Shown here: positions 8,899-18,764 of the stretch, piece after piece
Numbering within the stretch: the first letter of the stretch is position 1
Layout: each line of letters opens with the position of its first letter
Source of the DNA: Eutrophocola sp964503965
GTDB taxonomy: Bacteria; Pseudomonadota; Gammaproteobacteria; Pseudomonadales; Pseudohongiellaceae
Assembly: GCA_964503965.1 (NCBI GenBank)
Contig: CAZDCK010000014.1
Coordinates: 6,809-70,808, forward strand
Length of the DNA stretch: 64,000 bases
Reading direction: 5' to 3'
Program-made: the position numbers and the translations under genes
The notes under the pieces: generated by a model
Databases searched by the model: none
Seen by the model: the letters and a program-made list of their open reading frames with translations, nothing else
What the model was told of the DNA's origin: nothing

Positions 8899-9594
8899 TC
8901 ATACATAATTCTTCCCTATCGACATGCCGCAAATCCTCGACAAATGGGTATATGGCAGGCCCGTCTCTTCATGCCAGGTATTGAATGCCTGCTGGCAGGC
9001 TAATAAATCTTTTTTACTGCTTGGCTGATCCCTGATTTCAAGCCCGGAGGCCTTCAGTCGGCCAACCACATCCTGACTCAGGACAAAGCTGTCCTTCCCC
9101 ATGAAGCGAATGAAATACATGCCCGTATTACCGCCAAGTCGTGAAGCATTTTTTTTCAGGAAAGCCATAAGACCAATCTGGTCATTCACCGGCCACCGGG
9201 AAAAAAGTGCTGCGAAGGTGCCATGTTCTTCTGCCTGGTCCATCAGGAACAAGGCATTATCAAGCACGGCCTGGATCTTGATCCAGTTACGAACAATCCG
9301 GGTGTCTTCTGTATATGCTTCCCATTTTTCCGGAGGCATGTGGGCAAGCCCCCTGGGATTAAACCCATGAAAGGCTTCTTCAAACCCTTCCCACTTGTTA
9401 CTGATCACTTTCCAGTTAAACCCGGCATTGAAAATACATCGCGTCATCATGGACAGATAACGGTCATCCCCCAGGGCGGCAAGTTTCCTGCTGGGAAGAA
9501 TCTGATTCTCGGCCAGAATTTTTTCCAGGGCCCTGGTCCCACCCTTGCGCTCTTCGGCAAGCTGGCGGATTTCACTGAAGGGGGTGAGTGACAT
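8899..9594 (-). CDS. DNA-3-methyladenine glycosylase I family protein
   Basis: A 231-residue member of the Tag family (COG2818, HhH-GPD fold), which removes alkylated adenine from DNA. Segments such as MMTRCIFNAGFNWKVI, KWEGFEEAFHGFNP and LARMPP-like spacing match the diverged, longer form of the family rather than the compact E. coli Tag. I chose the ATG at 9594, preceded by AGGA, over one 18 bases upstream. A zinc site cannot be confirmed in this form. A purine-rich repeat follows its stop codon directly. Confidence 0.8.
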   Translation of the reverse strand: MSLTPFSEIRQLAEERKGGTRALEKILAENQILPSRKLAALGDDRYLSMMTRCIFNAGFNWKVISNKWEGFEEAFHGFNPRGLAHMPPEKWEAYTEDTRIVRNWIKIQAVLDNALFLMDQAEEHGTFAALFSRWPVNDQIGLMAFLKKNASRLGGNTGMYFIRFMGKDSFVLSQDVVGRLKASGLEIRDQPSSKKDLLACQQAFNTWHEETGLPYTHLSRICGMSIGKNYV

Positions 9595-9719
9595 GTTGGT
9601 CCTGTGTACCAAAGTGACAATGACAGTTTAGATGAGAATGGTTTTTTTGCCAGGGACGGATAGTGATAGAGAAAGTTATGTAGGCCCGCGGCTTGTGCCA
9701 ATCTGTGTTTTTTTGTGAT

Positions 9720-9850
9720 CAGGAGCAAGTGCCGGATGACGGTCCTGCGGGACTTCGATCGATTCCTCCTGCACCCTGTCTCCTGCTTTCATGCCTTACC
9801 TGAACCTGCTCATCTTTTAATCCTTTTATGCCTCTATCCCTTTTTCCTGT
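9720..9850 (-). repeat. 3'-end modular repeat, copy B (after the PQQ dehydrogenase)
   Basis: On the minus strand, directly after the dehydrogenase TAA: ACAGGAAAAAGGGATAGAGG and related units, then GGTTCAGGTAAG, then a spacer with a small hairpin (AGTCCCGCAGGACCG) and finally CATCCGGCA. This is one of the two fullest copies. Confidence 0.7.
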
Positions 9851-11911
9851 TTATTCAAACAACCCCTGACTCACATAATGCGCCACATCACGCACCTGCT
9901 CAGGGGTCAGTATTTCGCCGAACGCCGGCATACGCTGATTCTGGCCACGGCTGACCACATTGACGATGCCCTGAATATCACCGGCAATTTCCGTCAGTGC
10001 CACACCCTCATGACCCGCAGCACCAAGACCGTTAGCACCATGACATGCCGTGCATATCTGCTGGTAGGCCTTTTCACCTGCTGCAATATCAGCCTCACCG
10101 GGAGCGATTTCCACGTCCATCATGGCAGCAAGCGGTGAAGCGCTTTCACGCTGACTCACCGAATCCATGGTGCCTTTAAGGGAAAACAGCCAGACACTGT
10201 CTCCCTTGGCACCCGAGGAATACACCGTGCCGGCAGACATCACTGCTATGTACTGATTGCCCTCATGCATGAATGTGCTTGCTGTCGCATTCACTCCGGC
10301 ATCCGTTCCGAATTCCCAAAGAACCGTGCCATCTTTCTTGTCCATGGCTGTCAGACGACCATCACTGCGACCTGCAAATATCAGTCCACCGGCCGTATTC
10401 ATGGAGCCACTCATGCAGCCTTCGACCCATTGGCGTTGCCACTGCAGCCGGTTCGTCTTGAGATCAATGACTGAAAAAATACCGCGCCGCGGTATAGATA
10501 CCCGGCTCAGAGCGCCGGCCCCCATCCACATCCGGGAGTGGTCCGGTTCTCCCTTGAATTCAACTTCACCGTCGCTACTCGAATAAGCCGTATTATCAAT
10601 TCCACAGATATACATGTGATTGGTTTCCGGATCATAGGAAGACGGCGCCCAGTTCACCGCCATCTGGGGTTTGTAAATGACCATTTCTGTCCAGAACGGT
10701 GTAAATATCCGGCCTTTGTTGATCAGGGGCACTTCTTCAGGTGCGATATCAATCTCCTGGGGAACCACCGCATCCCCAACAGGATAGGGCTGCGTTGGTG
10801 AAGTTTTCTGGCGAGGCTCCTGCGGGACCGGCCTTTCCTCAATACCTATGAGTGGCTCACCGGTAATGCGGTCAAGTATATAGACCCATCCGGTTTTTGA
10901 GACCTCTGCGATTCCCTTGCGCATTTCACCGTTGTATTCCGCATCAAAAAGAATCGTTGGATTTGGGGAGTCATAATCCCATATATCATGATGCACCTGC
11001 TGGAAGTGCCACTTGTATTCACCTGTATAGACATCAAGGCCCAGCATGGAAACGGTGAACAGGTTATCCCCTTCACGGGTTGATCCATTGAAATCGGGAG
11101 CCGCGTTGCCCGTTGAGAAGTAGACCATACCAAGTTCAGGGTCTATGGTCGGCGTTTGCCAAACCGGAGCACCGCCAAATTGCCAGTTGTCATTGTAATC
11201 GGGCCATGTGTCATGTCCTGGTTCACCCGGTCCCGGTATCGTATAAAACGTCCAGACAAGTTCACCGCTGGACGCATTATAGGCCTTCACACGACCACGT
11301 ATCCCCATCTCGCCTCCGGCAAACCCTGTAATAATCATGCCGTCATAATAAAGTGGCGCACTGGTGATCGCGTAACCTTTCATGGGATCTTCTGCCTGGA
11401 TTTCCCAGGCCACTTCCCCGCTGACCTGGTCCAGGGCAACCAGTTTCGCATCGACCCTCCCCAAATAGATTTTTCCTTCACCCATACCCAGGCCACGGCT
11501 TACCCAACCACAGCAAAGGTTAACCCGTTCAGGATCCACGTTAGCCGTATATTTCCAAAGGTGCTCTCCCGTTTCCACATCAATGGCAAAGACGTCATTT
11601 TGGCCAGTGACGGTGTACAGTACCCCTTCGTAATAGAGAATCTGTGCCTGACCACTATGATTAGGCGCCAGTCCGGATTCCAGGTGTGTACGCCAGTTGG
11701 CTTTAACCTGATCTACATTGTCTCTGTTGATCTGGTCGAGAGGGGAATATCGCCAGTTATAAACATTACCCCCATTGGTAATCCAGGCCTGCTCGGGAGC
11801 ACGGAGGAGATCCTCACCCAGAAACTGCGGAGAGGGTGTTATCTGCGCATACGCCGCATGCAATGAAAACGTGAAAAAAATAACCGTGAGTAAATGATGG
11901 AAAACTTTCAT
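9851..11911 (-). CDS. PQQ-dependent quinohaemoprotein dehydrogenase with C-terminal cytochrome c
   Basis: The 686-residue secreted enzyme oxidises an alcohol or similar substrate in the periplasm, passing electrons from PQQ to a fused haem domain. The start at 11911 gives a clean signal peptide (LLTVIFFTFSLHAAYA). The vicinal Cys pair of quinoprotein alcohol dehydrogenases is C133-C134 (LCCGW). The segment HHDIWDYDSPNPT holds the catalytic-Asp region, and beta-propeller repeats (GEHLWKY, GEVAWEI, GELVWTF) follow. The C-terminal CTACHGANG with MPAFGE is a cytochrome c domain. No PQQ biosynthesis genes are in the window. The substrate is unknown; type II alcohol dehydrogenases are the closest described group. 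Confidence 0.92.
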   Translation of the reverse strand: MKVFHHLLTVIFFTFSLHAAYAQITPSPQFLGEDLLRAPEQAWITNGGNVYNWRYSPLDQINRDNVDQVKANWRTHLESGLAPNHSGQAQILYYEGVLYTVTGQNDVFAIDVETGEHLWKYTANVDPERVNLCCGWVSRGLGMGEGKIYLGRVDAKLVALDQVSGEVAWEIQAEDPMKGYAITSAPLYYDGMIITGFAGGEMGIRGRVKAYNASSGELVWTFYTIPGPGEPGHDTWPDYNDNWQFGGAPVWQTPTIDPELGMVYFSTGNAAPDFNGSTREGDNLFTVSMLGLDVYTGEYKWHFQQVHHDIWDYDSPNPTILFDAEYNGEMRKGIAEVSKTGWVYILDRITGEPLIGIEERPVPQEPRQKTSPTQPYPVGDAVVPQEIDIAPEEVPLINKGRIFTPFWTEMVIYKPQMAVNWAPSSYDPETNHMYICGIDNTAYSSSDGEVEFKGEPDHSRMWMGAGALSRVSIPRRGIFSVIDLKTNRLQWQRQWVEGCMSGSMNTAGGLIFAGRSDGRLTAMDKKDGTVLWEFGTDAGVNATASTFMHEGNQYIAVMSAGTVYSSGAKGDSVWLFSLKGTMDSVSQRESASPLAAMMDVEIAPGEADIAAGEKAYQQICTACHGANGLGAAGHEGVALTEIAGDIQGIVNVVSRGQNQRMPAFGEILTPEQVRDVAHYVSQGLFE

Positions 11912-12101
11912 ACCCCGAACCTGTCGCCGTTTTTGATATTGGAAAGATTCAGGATTATGGCAGACGATGCTTGCCCAAAAAAGATGCAATGCCGGAAAGT
12001 ATCCAGATTACATGGTGATGCATGCTCTGTTTATGCAAAGGTTCACTGATCAAACAGGGTGTACTTTATTTACAGGGCTGGTGACCGATGATAACTGCTC
12101 T

Positions 12102-13604
12102 TCAATTGGCGTTACCGGACAGGAGGCCTTCCAGCAAGGCAGCAGTATCAAGATGTTGATCGCCACCAGCGCCCCGGCCAAAACGTCCGGCCCTGCCCAT
12201 GGCTGCATCCACGACACTGTTATCGCTATTATCGCGGACATTGATGTCAGCCCCATGCTCCACCAGTAACATGACCATATCGTTCCAGCCGTTGGTAGCA
12301 GCACCGAAGATAGCGGTTTGACCATTATCGGCACGGGCATTCACATCGGCACCATACTCCAGCAAGAGGCGTGTGGCAGCCATGGCTTCTTCTTCATTTC
12401 TGAAACGGCCGCGGGTATCGATGGCACTGGCCCTGTATCCGGCAGCTACTATCAATGGCGTTACATCATTTTCCTGGAGCAGGTCCACCAATGCGCCATG
12501 CTCCAGCAACAGTTTCATGGCAGCAACATCTGCTCCCCGCGCGGCCCGAAACAGGGCCGTCACTCCGGTGCGTAATAAACCATCCGCTCCCCGGTCTGCG
12601 CCCAGGCTTCTATAGGGAGGGAACAGTTTCAGCTGAAGATTGGGGTTACCACCCTTTTCCAGAATCATTTCTATGATTTCCAGGGAAGTTGTGATGTCAC
12701 CGGAAAGCCTGTCCGGGCGTCCTCCATGGGGCAATGTGTTGTAATCCACGGCGCCATATAGCGGAAAGCGCCCGTAGATATCCCACTTATCCAGCCAGGC
12801 GCCTGCTTCAATCAACATTCTGGCTGAATCCCACTTGGCATTCAGCGTCGCCATCAGTAAGGGAGTAACAGATTCCGGATCTGTCTTGTTGATATCAGCA
12901 CCTGCCTCAATCAACAGGCGGACGCATTCTGCACATCCTTCCCGCGCACCATATAGCAGAGGCGTAAGTCCGCCGGCGGGCAAAACTTTCATCCGGGGTT
13001 CAGCCGTCACCTGCCGCTCCCAGTTGTTGGGTAATGACTGTGCATCGGGATCGGCACCATATTCCAGAAGCAGCGCTGTCATTGCCGGCTGTTTCTGGGC
13101 TACAGCCCACATAAGTGCGGTCTGGCCGCGCCATTTTTCCACCGCATTCACATCCGCACCTGCCTCCAGCAGGACTGTTGCTGCTTCAGTGTCCCCGGTC
13201 CTGGCTACAATCATGATGGGGGTCTGATCATCGGCCCCTTTTTCATCAGGATCAGCACCCGCCTCCAGTAGCAGTTCGATTATTTCTTCGTTGGCCAGTG
13301 TCGCAGCCTGGGAAAGTGGGGTAGCGCCATACTCATTTCTCAAGGCAACATTGGCACCTGCCCGAATGAGGCGGCGTACAAGTGCAGGGTCTTCGTAATA
13401 AACTGCCCAGTGCAGCAGTGTCGTGCCATCAGACTGGGAAAGATTTGGATCGCTGTTACGATCAAAAGCTGAGAGGATTTGCTCTGTATCGCCTGTAATA
13501 GCAAGATCAAGCAGGTTTTCCTGTGAAAAAGCGGATGCAGGAAACAGGATCCAAGATACAAGGAATGAAACTATTGTTTTTCTGTTGAACGTTGACATAG
13601 CCAT
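12102..13604 (-). CDS. Secreted ankyrin-repeat protein
   Basis: A 500-residue protein with an N-terminal signal peptide ending near PASAFSQ, so probably periplasmic. Nearly all the rest is ankyrin repeats with the usual pattern (DGTTLLHWAVYYEDPALVRRL, then repeated LLEAGADPD/LLEYGADV units), about 11 or 12 in all. Ankyrin repeats bind partner proteins; no enzyme domain is seen. It is the third gene of a minus-strand run behind DUF1592 and DUF1552, 88 bp from the latter, suggesting it scaffolds or protects that pair. Confidence 0.85.
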   Translation of the reverse strand: MAMSTFNRKTIVSFLVSWILFPASAFSQENLLDLAITGDTEQILSAFDRNSDPNLSQSDGTTLLHWAVYYEDPALVRRLIRAGANVALRNEYGATPLSQAATLANEEIIELLLEAGADPDEKGADDQTPIMIVARTGDTEAATVLLEAGADVNAVEKWRGQTALMWAVAQKQPAMTALLLEYGADPDAQSLPNNWERQVTAEPRMKVLPAGGLTPLLYGAREGCAECVRLLIEAGADINKTDPESVTPLLMATLNAKWDSARMLIEAGAWLDKWDIYGRFPLYGAVDYNTLPHGGRPDRLSGDITTSLEIIEMILEKGGNPNLQLKLFPPYRSLGADRGADGLLRTGVTALFRAARGADVAAMKLLLEHGALVDLLQENDVTPLIVAAGYRASAIDTRGRFRNEEEAMAATRLLLEYGADVNARADNGQTAIFGAATNGWNDMVMLLVEHGADINVRDNSDNSVVDAAMGRAGRFGRGAGGDQHLDTAALLEGLLSGNAN

Positions 13605-13634
13605 ATTTTTTCAGTGCTCTTGAATGAGTGTTTC

Positions 13635-13692
13635 AGTTGAAACGGCACTGCCTCACCCTTGTGTCTTTCTTCCTGTATCTCGTATCTGTTAC
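13635..13692 (-). repeat. 3'-end repeat, short variant C (after DUF1552)
   Basis: On the minus strand, after the DUF1552 stop: AACAGATACGAGATACAGGA and related purine-rich units up to GGGTGAGG. It resembles the second unit type in copy A but lacks GGTTCAGGTAAG. Confidence 0.5.
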
Positions 13693-15012
13693 TCAGACTT
13701 CTTCAAAACGCCCGGTACTGTCACCCAGGGATTCTTCATGAACCCCGATGCGATCAAGTATTGTCAGCATGAGATTGGATACCGGTGTTCTTTCCTCGGC
13801 AGCAATATGCTGTCCACCACGGATCGTTCCACCACCTTTACCCACAATGACGGATGGGAGCGGATAATGATCATGGGCATTACTATTGCTCATGTTACTG
13901 CCATAGAGAATGATACTGTTATCAAGCATAGATCCATTATCACCATCAGGCATTGTTGCCAGTTTGTCGACGAAGCGGGCAAACACGCGACTATGGTATT
14001 CCTGGATACGCAAGAGACGGGCAATCTTGTTGGCATCATTCTGATGATGTGAGAGGGGATGGAAGGCGTCCGATACACCCACGTGATTGTAGGTCTGGTT
14101 ACTCACTTCCGCGGCCATCATCATACTCGCAACCCGGGTAATATTGCCCTGATAGGCCAGCAGAATAAGATCCATTTGCAGGTTAATATGATCATCGAAG
14201 GATCCCGGAATACCCTCTGGCGCATCCGGCAGTTCCATATGTGAAAGATCATGTTCGGCCGTTTTCTGAACCCGGCGTTCAATTTCACGAACAGTTTCCA
14301 GATAATCGCTCAGGACAACCCGATCCGTAGCCCCGAGTTTTTTCGCCAACTGGTTTGACTCCTCAATCATCAGGTCAAGAATACTGCTCGTCTGGCTGGC
14401 GATACGCTCACGTTCCTGGGCATTATCACCAACACCAAACAGTGTCTGGAAAAGCTTTCGTGGATTATTTTCCATGGGCAGTGGTGTTGTAGGTGTCCGG
14501 AAAGAAATTGTTCCTGCATAGCTGCAGCCATATGCCCTGTCACAGGCACCAGCCGCCCCACTGGTTTCCGTAGCCACTTCGATCGAAGGTAGTGGTGTAT
14601 CCTGACCTATATGCTGGGCTGCAATCTGGTCGATTGTTGTGCCCCCGAAAGGCTCATGGCTGATCCGTGGCGCTGCTCCGGTTAACCAGGTTCCCGGCGT
14701 AATTGCATGTACAGGACCATAGGCACGTTTATTTTCCAGATTGGAAACAATTGTCAGATAATCGCGATGCTGTTCCAGCGGCTGGAGAATCGACTTGAGT
14801 TCGAATTCAGACCCTGTGGTTTCAGGCGTCCAACTGTCCATCACAGCCCCATGGGGGAAATAGAAAAACCCCATTCTTGGTGCAGTACTGGCAGCCGTCT
14901 GCGCAAGCGCTGTTCCAGCAGGAATCATGGCTTCCAGCAACGGCAACGAAACGCTGGCGGCAGCACTTTTCAGAAAAGTCCTTCTTGGCAGATGCTTCTT
15001 TGTTATAAACAT
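13693..15012 (-). CDS. DUF1552 family secreted protein
   Basis: The 439-residue protein has an N-terminal twin-arginine-like signal (PRRTFLKSAAASVSLPLLEA) and the DUF1552 pattern (RMGFFYFPHGAVMDSWTP, GTWLTGAAP, GSNMSNSNAHDHYPLP). The biochemical role of DUF1552 is not established; the domain is distantly like sulfatase/DUF1501-type proteins. It lies 42 bp downstream of the DUF1592 cytochrome-like gene, its usual partner in Planctomycetes, Myxococcota and some gammaproteobacteria. Tat export suggests it folds, perhaps with a cofactor, before reaching the periplasm. Confidence 0.88.
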   Translation of the reverse strand: MFITKKHLPRRTFLKSAAASVSLPLLEAMIPAGTALAQTAASTAPRMGFFYFPHGAVMDSWTPETTGSEFELKSILQPLEQHRDYLTIVSNLENKRAYGPVHAITPGTWLTGAAPRISHEPFGGTTIDQIAAQHIGQDTPLPSIEVATETSGAAGACDRAYGCSYAGTISFRTPTTPLPMENNPRKLFQTLFGVGDNAQERERIASQTSSILDLMIEESNQLAKKLGATDRVVLSDYLETVREIERRVQKTAEHDLSHMELPDAPEGIPGSFDDHINLQMDLILLAYQGNITRVASMMMAAEVSNQTYNHVGVSDAFHPLSHHQNDANKIARLLRIQEYHSRVFARFVDKLATMPDGDNGSMLDNSIILYGSNMSNSNAHDHYPLPSVIVGKGGGTIRGGQHIAAEERTPVSNLMLTILDRIGVHEESLGDSTGRFEEV

Positions 15013-15054
15013 TTAATGTCTCCTCTGCTCGTGTCCTTCATTTTTGTTTGCAGC

Positions 15055-17490
15055 TCACAGGCTGCCAATTTCCATATTGGCTTCAGGTACAGTCAGTTTA
15101 CGAAACTGGTCGCTGTTGATAATTCCCATCACGATTGATGAGAAACGGTAATCTTCGCGTGCAGCATTTCTGACAATTTCCCTGACTGCAGGCATATCAT
15201 GGTATTCAACTGATCGGCCCAGTGAATAGGTCATAAGCTTTTCAGTAAAGGTTTGTACAAACTGGTCCGGACGCATAACCAAAGATTCACGTAAATCATT
15301 TACGCCATCCAGAGGGGTACCATCGGCGAGCTGCCCTGATGCGTCAATAGGAATATTTCCCGCGTCACTGTCACGTTCACGCCATTGGCCAATAGCATTA
15401 TAGTTTTCCAAAGCCAGCCCGAGTGGATCCATCACATCATGGCATCCAGCACAGGCCGGGTTGTCGCGATGTATCTCCAGGCGTTCCCTGACAGTCTGGG
15501 ACACCGTAGCCCCTTCCGGAGTTTCCGGAAACGCTTCCACATTAGGTGGTGGTGTCGCTGGTGGCACTCCCTGGAAGTTCTCCATGATATAGGCCCCGCG
15601 AATCACCGGTGTGGTCCGGTTGGCATAGGACGTCACCATCAACACTCCACCGGTGCCCAGCAGTCCGAAACGCTCCTCATCCTCAAGTCTGACCTTACGG
15701 AAATGATCACCTTTTACATCCGTAAGTCCGTAGTGCATGGCCAGGTCTTCATTCAGGTAAGTATAGTCCGCAGTAATCAGGTCAAGCACACTTTTGTCTT
15801 CCCGGAAAATACTGCCAGCAAAAAGCTCGATCTCATCCCGAAAGGCATCAAGCAGAGCCGGTTTATAGGCCGGGAAAATCTCCGGATCGGGATCGATATT
15901 CTCAAGCTCACGCAGACGCAGCCACTGAAAGACAAAGTTTTTCACCATGGCTTCTGCCCGGGGATCATTGAGCATCCGGGTTACCTGCTTTTCCAGTATG
16001 GCGTCATCACCAAGTTCTTCTCTGGCTGCAAGATCGATTAATTCCTCGTCAGGTGGAGAGCTCCAGAGGAAGAATGACAAGCGAGAGGCCAGTTCAAGGT
16101 CACTGATCTCAACACTCTGGCCTGGGGCAGCACTTTCATCTGGAATTTCAGCCCTGAACAGGAACTTGGGGCTGGTAAAAATAGCCATCATGCCGTTTTT
16201 GATTCCATCATCAAATGTGCCCTGTTCCCTGCCGGCGGCATAAAAACGCAGTGGCGCTTCCAGATCTTCCCCGGTTACCGGCCGGCGAAAAGCCTGCTTC
16301 GCCAGGTTGGCAAAAATCTGGCGCGCACAGTCAAGTTCACGGGAAGCTTCGCTTGGTTCACAAACAAACACTTTACGCCGGCTCGGGGTGTCTATGACTC
16401 CAGTTGATGAAAGCGGTCCTTTTATCTCCAGTCCACGTGCCCTGGCAATACGACTCATGCCACGATTACCGCCCAAGTCATGAAGAAACTCATCGGATTC
16501 GGCGAAGCTGCGCGCAACAAAGGCGACGCCAATCTTGTGGGGGCCCGAGGTCAACGGTACGCGGATATCACTGAAACGGGCATTGATCTCCTCAACCGCT
16601 GGCGCCTGGACCTGGTCCAGCATACGCAGGTCTTCCCCACCGCCAATATCCTGCTCAAATACTTTCTCGCCATCCACTGTCACAATAACATTGTGGTTGT
16701 ATTCCATTCCCAGGGTATACCCGGCACCGGCCATGCCCAGCACATTTATGGCATACTCACCATCAACCGGGAAGTTATGTTCCACCAGCACGCCGCCACG
16801 CGTACCCATTGGTAATCCATGCACGTGGCTTGTCTGGCTGGAAGGATCCATGGGATAGACGGTGCTTTCACTGCGTGGGGAAGGATTTCCCACCGCCTGC
16901 TCACTGACCACACGCGCGGCAGCGATGTACTGATCAAGGAAGGAAGGGGACACTTTCAGGACGCTGGCAATATTATCGAAACCGTCACTGTTATCGTCTT
17001 TCGGCAGGGCTAGCTCAACATCCAGTCTAACGCCGGTAATTTCGTAAATCGCATTCACATATTCGGTGCGATTCAGACGGTGCAAACCAATCCGCCCCGG
17101 CTGGGGGGACAATGAATAATGCGTATCCAGGACTTTCTCAAGGCTGCCAACCAGGTCCCAACGTTCTTTTTCCGAGGGCTGTTCCTGGCTGGGAGGCGGC
17201 ATGACACTGTTACGCAATTTGCGCAGCACCATTTCAAAGATTTCACCTTCCTCGGCAACGCTTTCCGGTGTGAAGAACGTAAAATCAACACCTCCGGCAT
17301 AGTCCTCGAAGTTATGGCATGTGCTGCAATAGTTCTCCAGGGTGTCCCAGTGGTCCGCAAGTTCAGACAGGGCAGCCTGGTAATCACCAGACTCCGCCGC
17401 TGTCGCAGAGGTAGCAGCCACAACCATGGCAACGCCCATGAGCTTCCTGGTTAAACGGTGACTTTTCCTGTTTCCTGATAACTGATTCAT
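15055..17490 (-). CDS. DUF1587/1592/1588/1585-type cytochrome protein
   Basis: An 811-residue multidomain protein of the family first noted in Planctomycetes. I chose the ATG at 17490, which gives a signal peptide (LMGVAMVVAATSATAA). The first haem motif is CSTCH near the N-terminus, and a second, CAGCHDVMDPLGLALENY, lies in the C-terminal third. In between are segments typical of the family: LHRLNRTEYVNAIYEITG, AFRRPVTGEDLEA, SRLSFFLWSSPPDEEL and RTTPVIRGAYIMEN. It is presumably a periplasmic di-haem protein working with DUF1552. Function is unknown. Start context is weak, with no strong ribosome site. Confidence 0.87.
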   Translation of the reverse strand: MNQLSGNRKSHRLTRKLMGVAMVVAATSATAAESGDYQAALSELADHWDTLENYCSTCHNFEDYAGGVDFTFFTPESVAEEGEIFEMVLRKLRNSVMPPPSQEQPSEKERWDLVGSLEKVLDTHYSLSPQPGRIGLHRLNRTEYVNAIYEITGVRLDVELALPKDDNSDGFDNIASVLKVSPSFLDQYIAAARVVSEQAVGNPSPRSESTVYPMDPSSQTSHVHGLPMGTRGGVLVEHNFPVDGEYAINVLGMAGAGYTLGMEYNHNVIVTVDGEKVFEQDIGGGEDLRMLDQVQAPAVEEINARFSDIRVPLTSGPHKIGVAFVARSFAESDEFLHDLGGNRGMSRIARARGLEIKGPLSSTGVIDTPSRRKVFVCEPSEASRELDCARQIFANLAKQAFRRPVTGEDLEAPLRFYAAGREQGTFDDGIKNGMMAIFTSPKFLFRAEIPDESAAPGQSVEISDLELASRLSFFLWSSPPDEELIDLAAREELGDDAILEKQVTRMLNDPRAEAMVKNFVFQWLRLRELENIDPDPEIFPAYKPALLDAFRDEIELFAGSIFREDKSVLDLITADYTYLNEDLAMHYGLTDVKGDHFRKVRLEDEERFGLLGTGGVLMVTSYANRTTPVIRGAYIMENFQGVPPATPPPNVEAFPETPEGATVSQTVRERLEIHRDNPACAGCHDVMDPLGLALENYNAIGQWRERDSDAGNIPIDASGQLADGTPLDGVNDLRESLVMRPDQFVQTFTEKLMTYSLGRSVEYHDMPAVREIVRNAAREDYRFSSIVMGIINSDQFRKLTVPEANMEIGSL

Positions 17491-17594
17491 ATAATTGTGT
17501 AGTATTAATCTCTGTTTACGGGGCCGGTTCCTCCGGTACTCCCGATATTGACAATATCCCTTCTGGACGCCAGCTGTCCTGGCTCCCGTTGAAT

Positions 17595-18545
17595 CTAGAT
17601 AATGCCGCGTATGGCACGTCCCGGTACGTGGTACCACGTACCCCGGTAAAGAAGCTCGACAAAGAGTGTAGGGTCACCATAATTACCCACAAAATCTGCC
17701 ATGGGACCACTTGCCAGGAACTGTTCCAGACTACGGCCGGTTCGGTATGCGTCCGCTACCTTTTCATAGGCATGATCCAGCATCTGCTGCTGTAGCTCTA
17801 ACTGGGAGATATCATGGGGATCGCCTTCTGATGACACCAGCAGTGTCTGCTCATTAGCCATTTCCAGCAGAGAGCGGGTACATTGCTGGGCGCCGCCGAT
17901 CCAGCCACCAGTAATATAATCCAGCAGCGGGAATTGTCCTTTGGAAAGCATGTCACCCACGAAAAGGATATTGGCGTCCCTGAAATGGACATAAATATCC
18001 CCATCGGTATGGAACTGGCTGATAAAGCCATAATCCGCGGTTTCAGTTCCCAGAGACAGGGACCCCGTCTTGTAGAATGTGCTGTTAGCCTGGTTTCTGG
18101 CAGGCATCGGTGAATAGTGACGATTTTCCCATGAAACAAAAAAATCATTGTTCTGCCACAAGCGGGTATTCTCGTGAGCAATTATCCGGGTACCCTCAGG
18201 TCCAAGCAGCGCATTGAGCCCGCAATGCTCCGGACGGAAATTGGTATTGAACAGGGTCTCCACTGGCTTGCCATCACCCAGTGACTGGATCAATTCAAGT
18301 ACTTCGCGGCTTTTATCCGGCATTCCGCCATCAACCACCAGTACCGATTCAGGACCCACAGCCACCAGGATATTGGCACCTGCACCTGTCACAAGATGCA
18401 TATTGTTGCGCAATCGCTGCACATCAAGGTGTTGCTGGGCCATCAGTGTGCCAGGCAGTGACAGGGCCAGGCTGCTAAGAGCCATTTTTTGTATAAAGCC
18501 CCGCCTGTGAATCAATGGAGGGCGTAAACGGTTCATTTTGTTCAT
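17595..18545 (-). CDS. Secreted metallo-beta-lactamase-fold protein with altered metal ligands
   Basis: A 316-residue protein with an exported N-terminus (RRGFIQKMALSSLALSLPG). The fold is recognisable from NILVAVGPESVLVVDGGMPD and ILFVGDML. The usual H-x-H-x-D-H ligand motif is changed: residues 100-107 read NTNFRPEH, with Asn, Arg and Glu where His, His and Asp are expected, and only H107 kept. Other His residues (QFHTDGDIYVHF) remain. Related secreted proteins generally read NTHWHPEQ-like at this site. It could have another metal set or have lost hydrolase activity. It stands 104 bp upstream of the DUF1592 gene on the same strand. Confidence 0.75.
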   Translation of the reverse strand: MNKMNRLRPPLIHRRGFIQKMALSSLALSLPGTLMAQQHLDVQRLRNNMHLVTGAGANILVAVGPESVLVVDGGMPDKSREVLELIQSLGDGKPVETLFNTNFRPEHCGLNALLGPEGTRIIAHENTRLWQNNDFFVSWENRHYSPMPARNQANSTFYKTGSLSLGTETADYGFISQFHTDGDIYVHFRDANILFVGDMLSKGQFPLLDYITGGWIGGAQQCTRSLLEMANEQTLLVSSEGDPHDISQLELQQQMLDHAYEKVADAYRTGRSLEQFLASGPMADFVGNYGDPTLFVELLYRGTWYHVPGRAIRGII

Positions 18546-18648
18546 CGTGTTAATTTCAGCCCCTTGGGCGTAAATCTTCTATGTCACCGGCCTGTAAAGA
18601 CAGGTATGCCAGTAAACCGGCATGGTTTGCCCAGGTTCGCTGCTGGCC

Positions 18649-18670
18649 CCCTTTTCCCGGGGGAAAAGGG
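18649..18670 (-). other. Strong hairpin downstream of the DFSG gene
   Basis: CCCTTTTCCC and GGGAAAAGGG face each other across two bases. It lies between the stop at 18765 and the start at 18545, both on the minus strand. It could end transcription of the DFSG gene, but no T-run follows. Confidence 0.35.
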
Positions 18671-18764
18671 ATAACAGGATAATTAGCCGGTGGGCTATTT
18701 TCAAGCAGGCAAGGGCTTGATCCCGATAGCATATCGCTCAGGCACGGAAATTAATGGCATTCCC

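Noticed and set aside
18666..18683. I-SceI-like sequence (AGGGATAACAGG within a 16/18 match)
   Set aside because: No homing endonuclease gene or intron is present, and the match overlaps a hairpin; likely chance.
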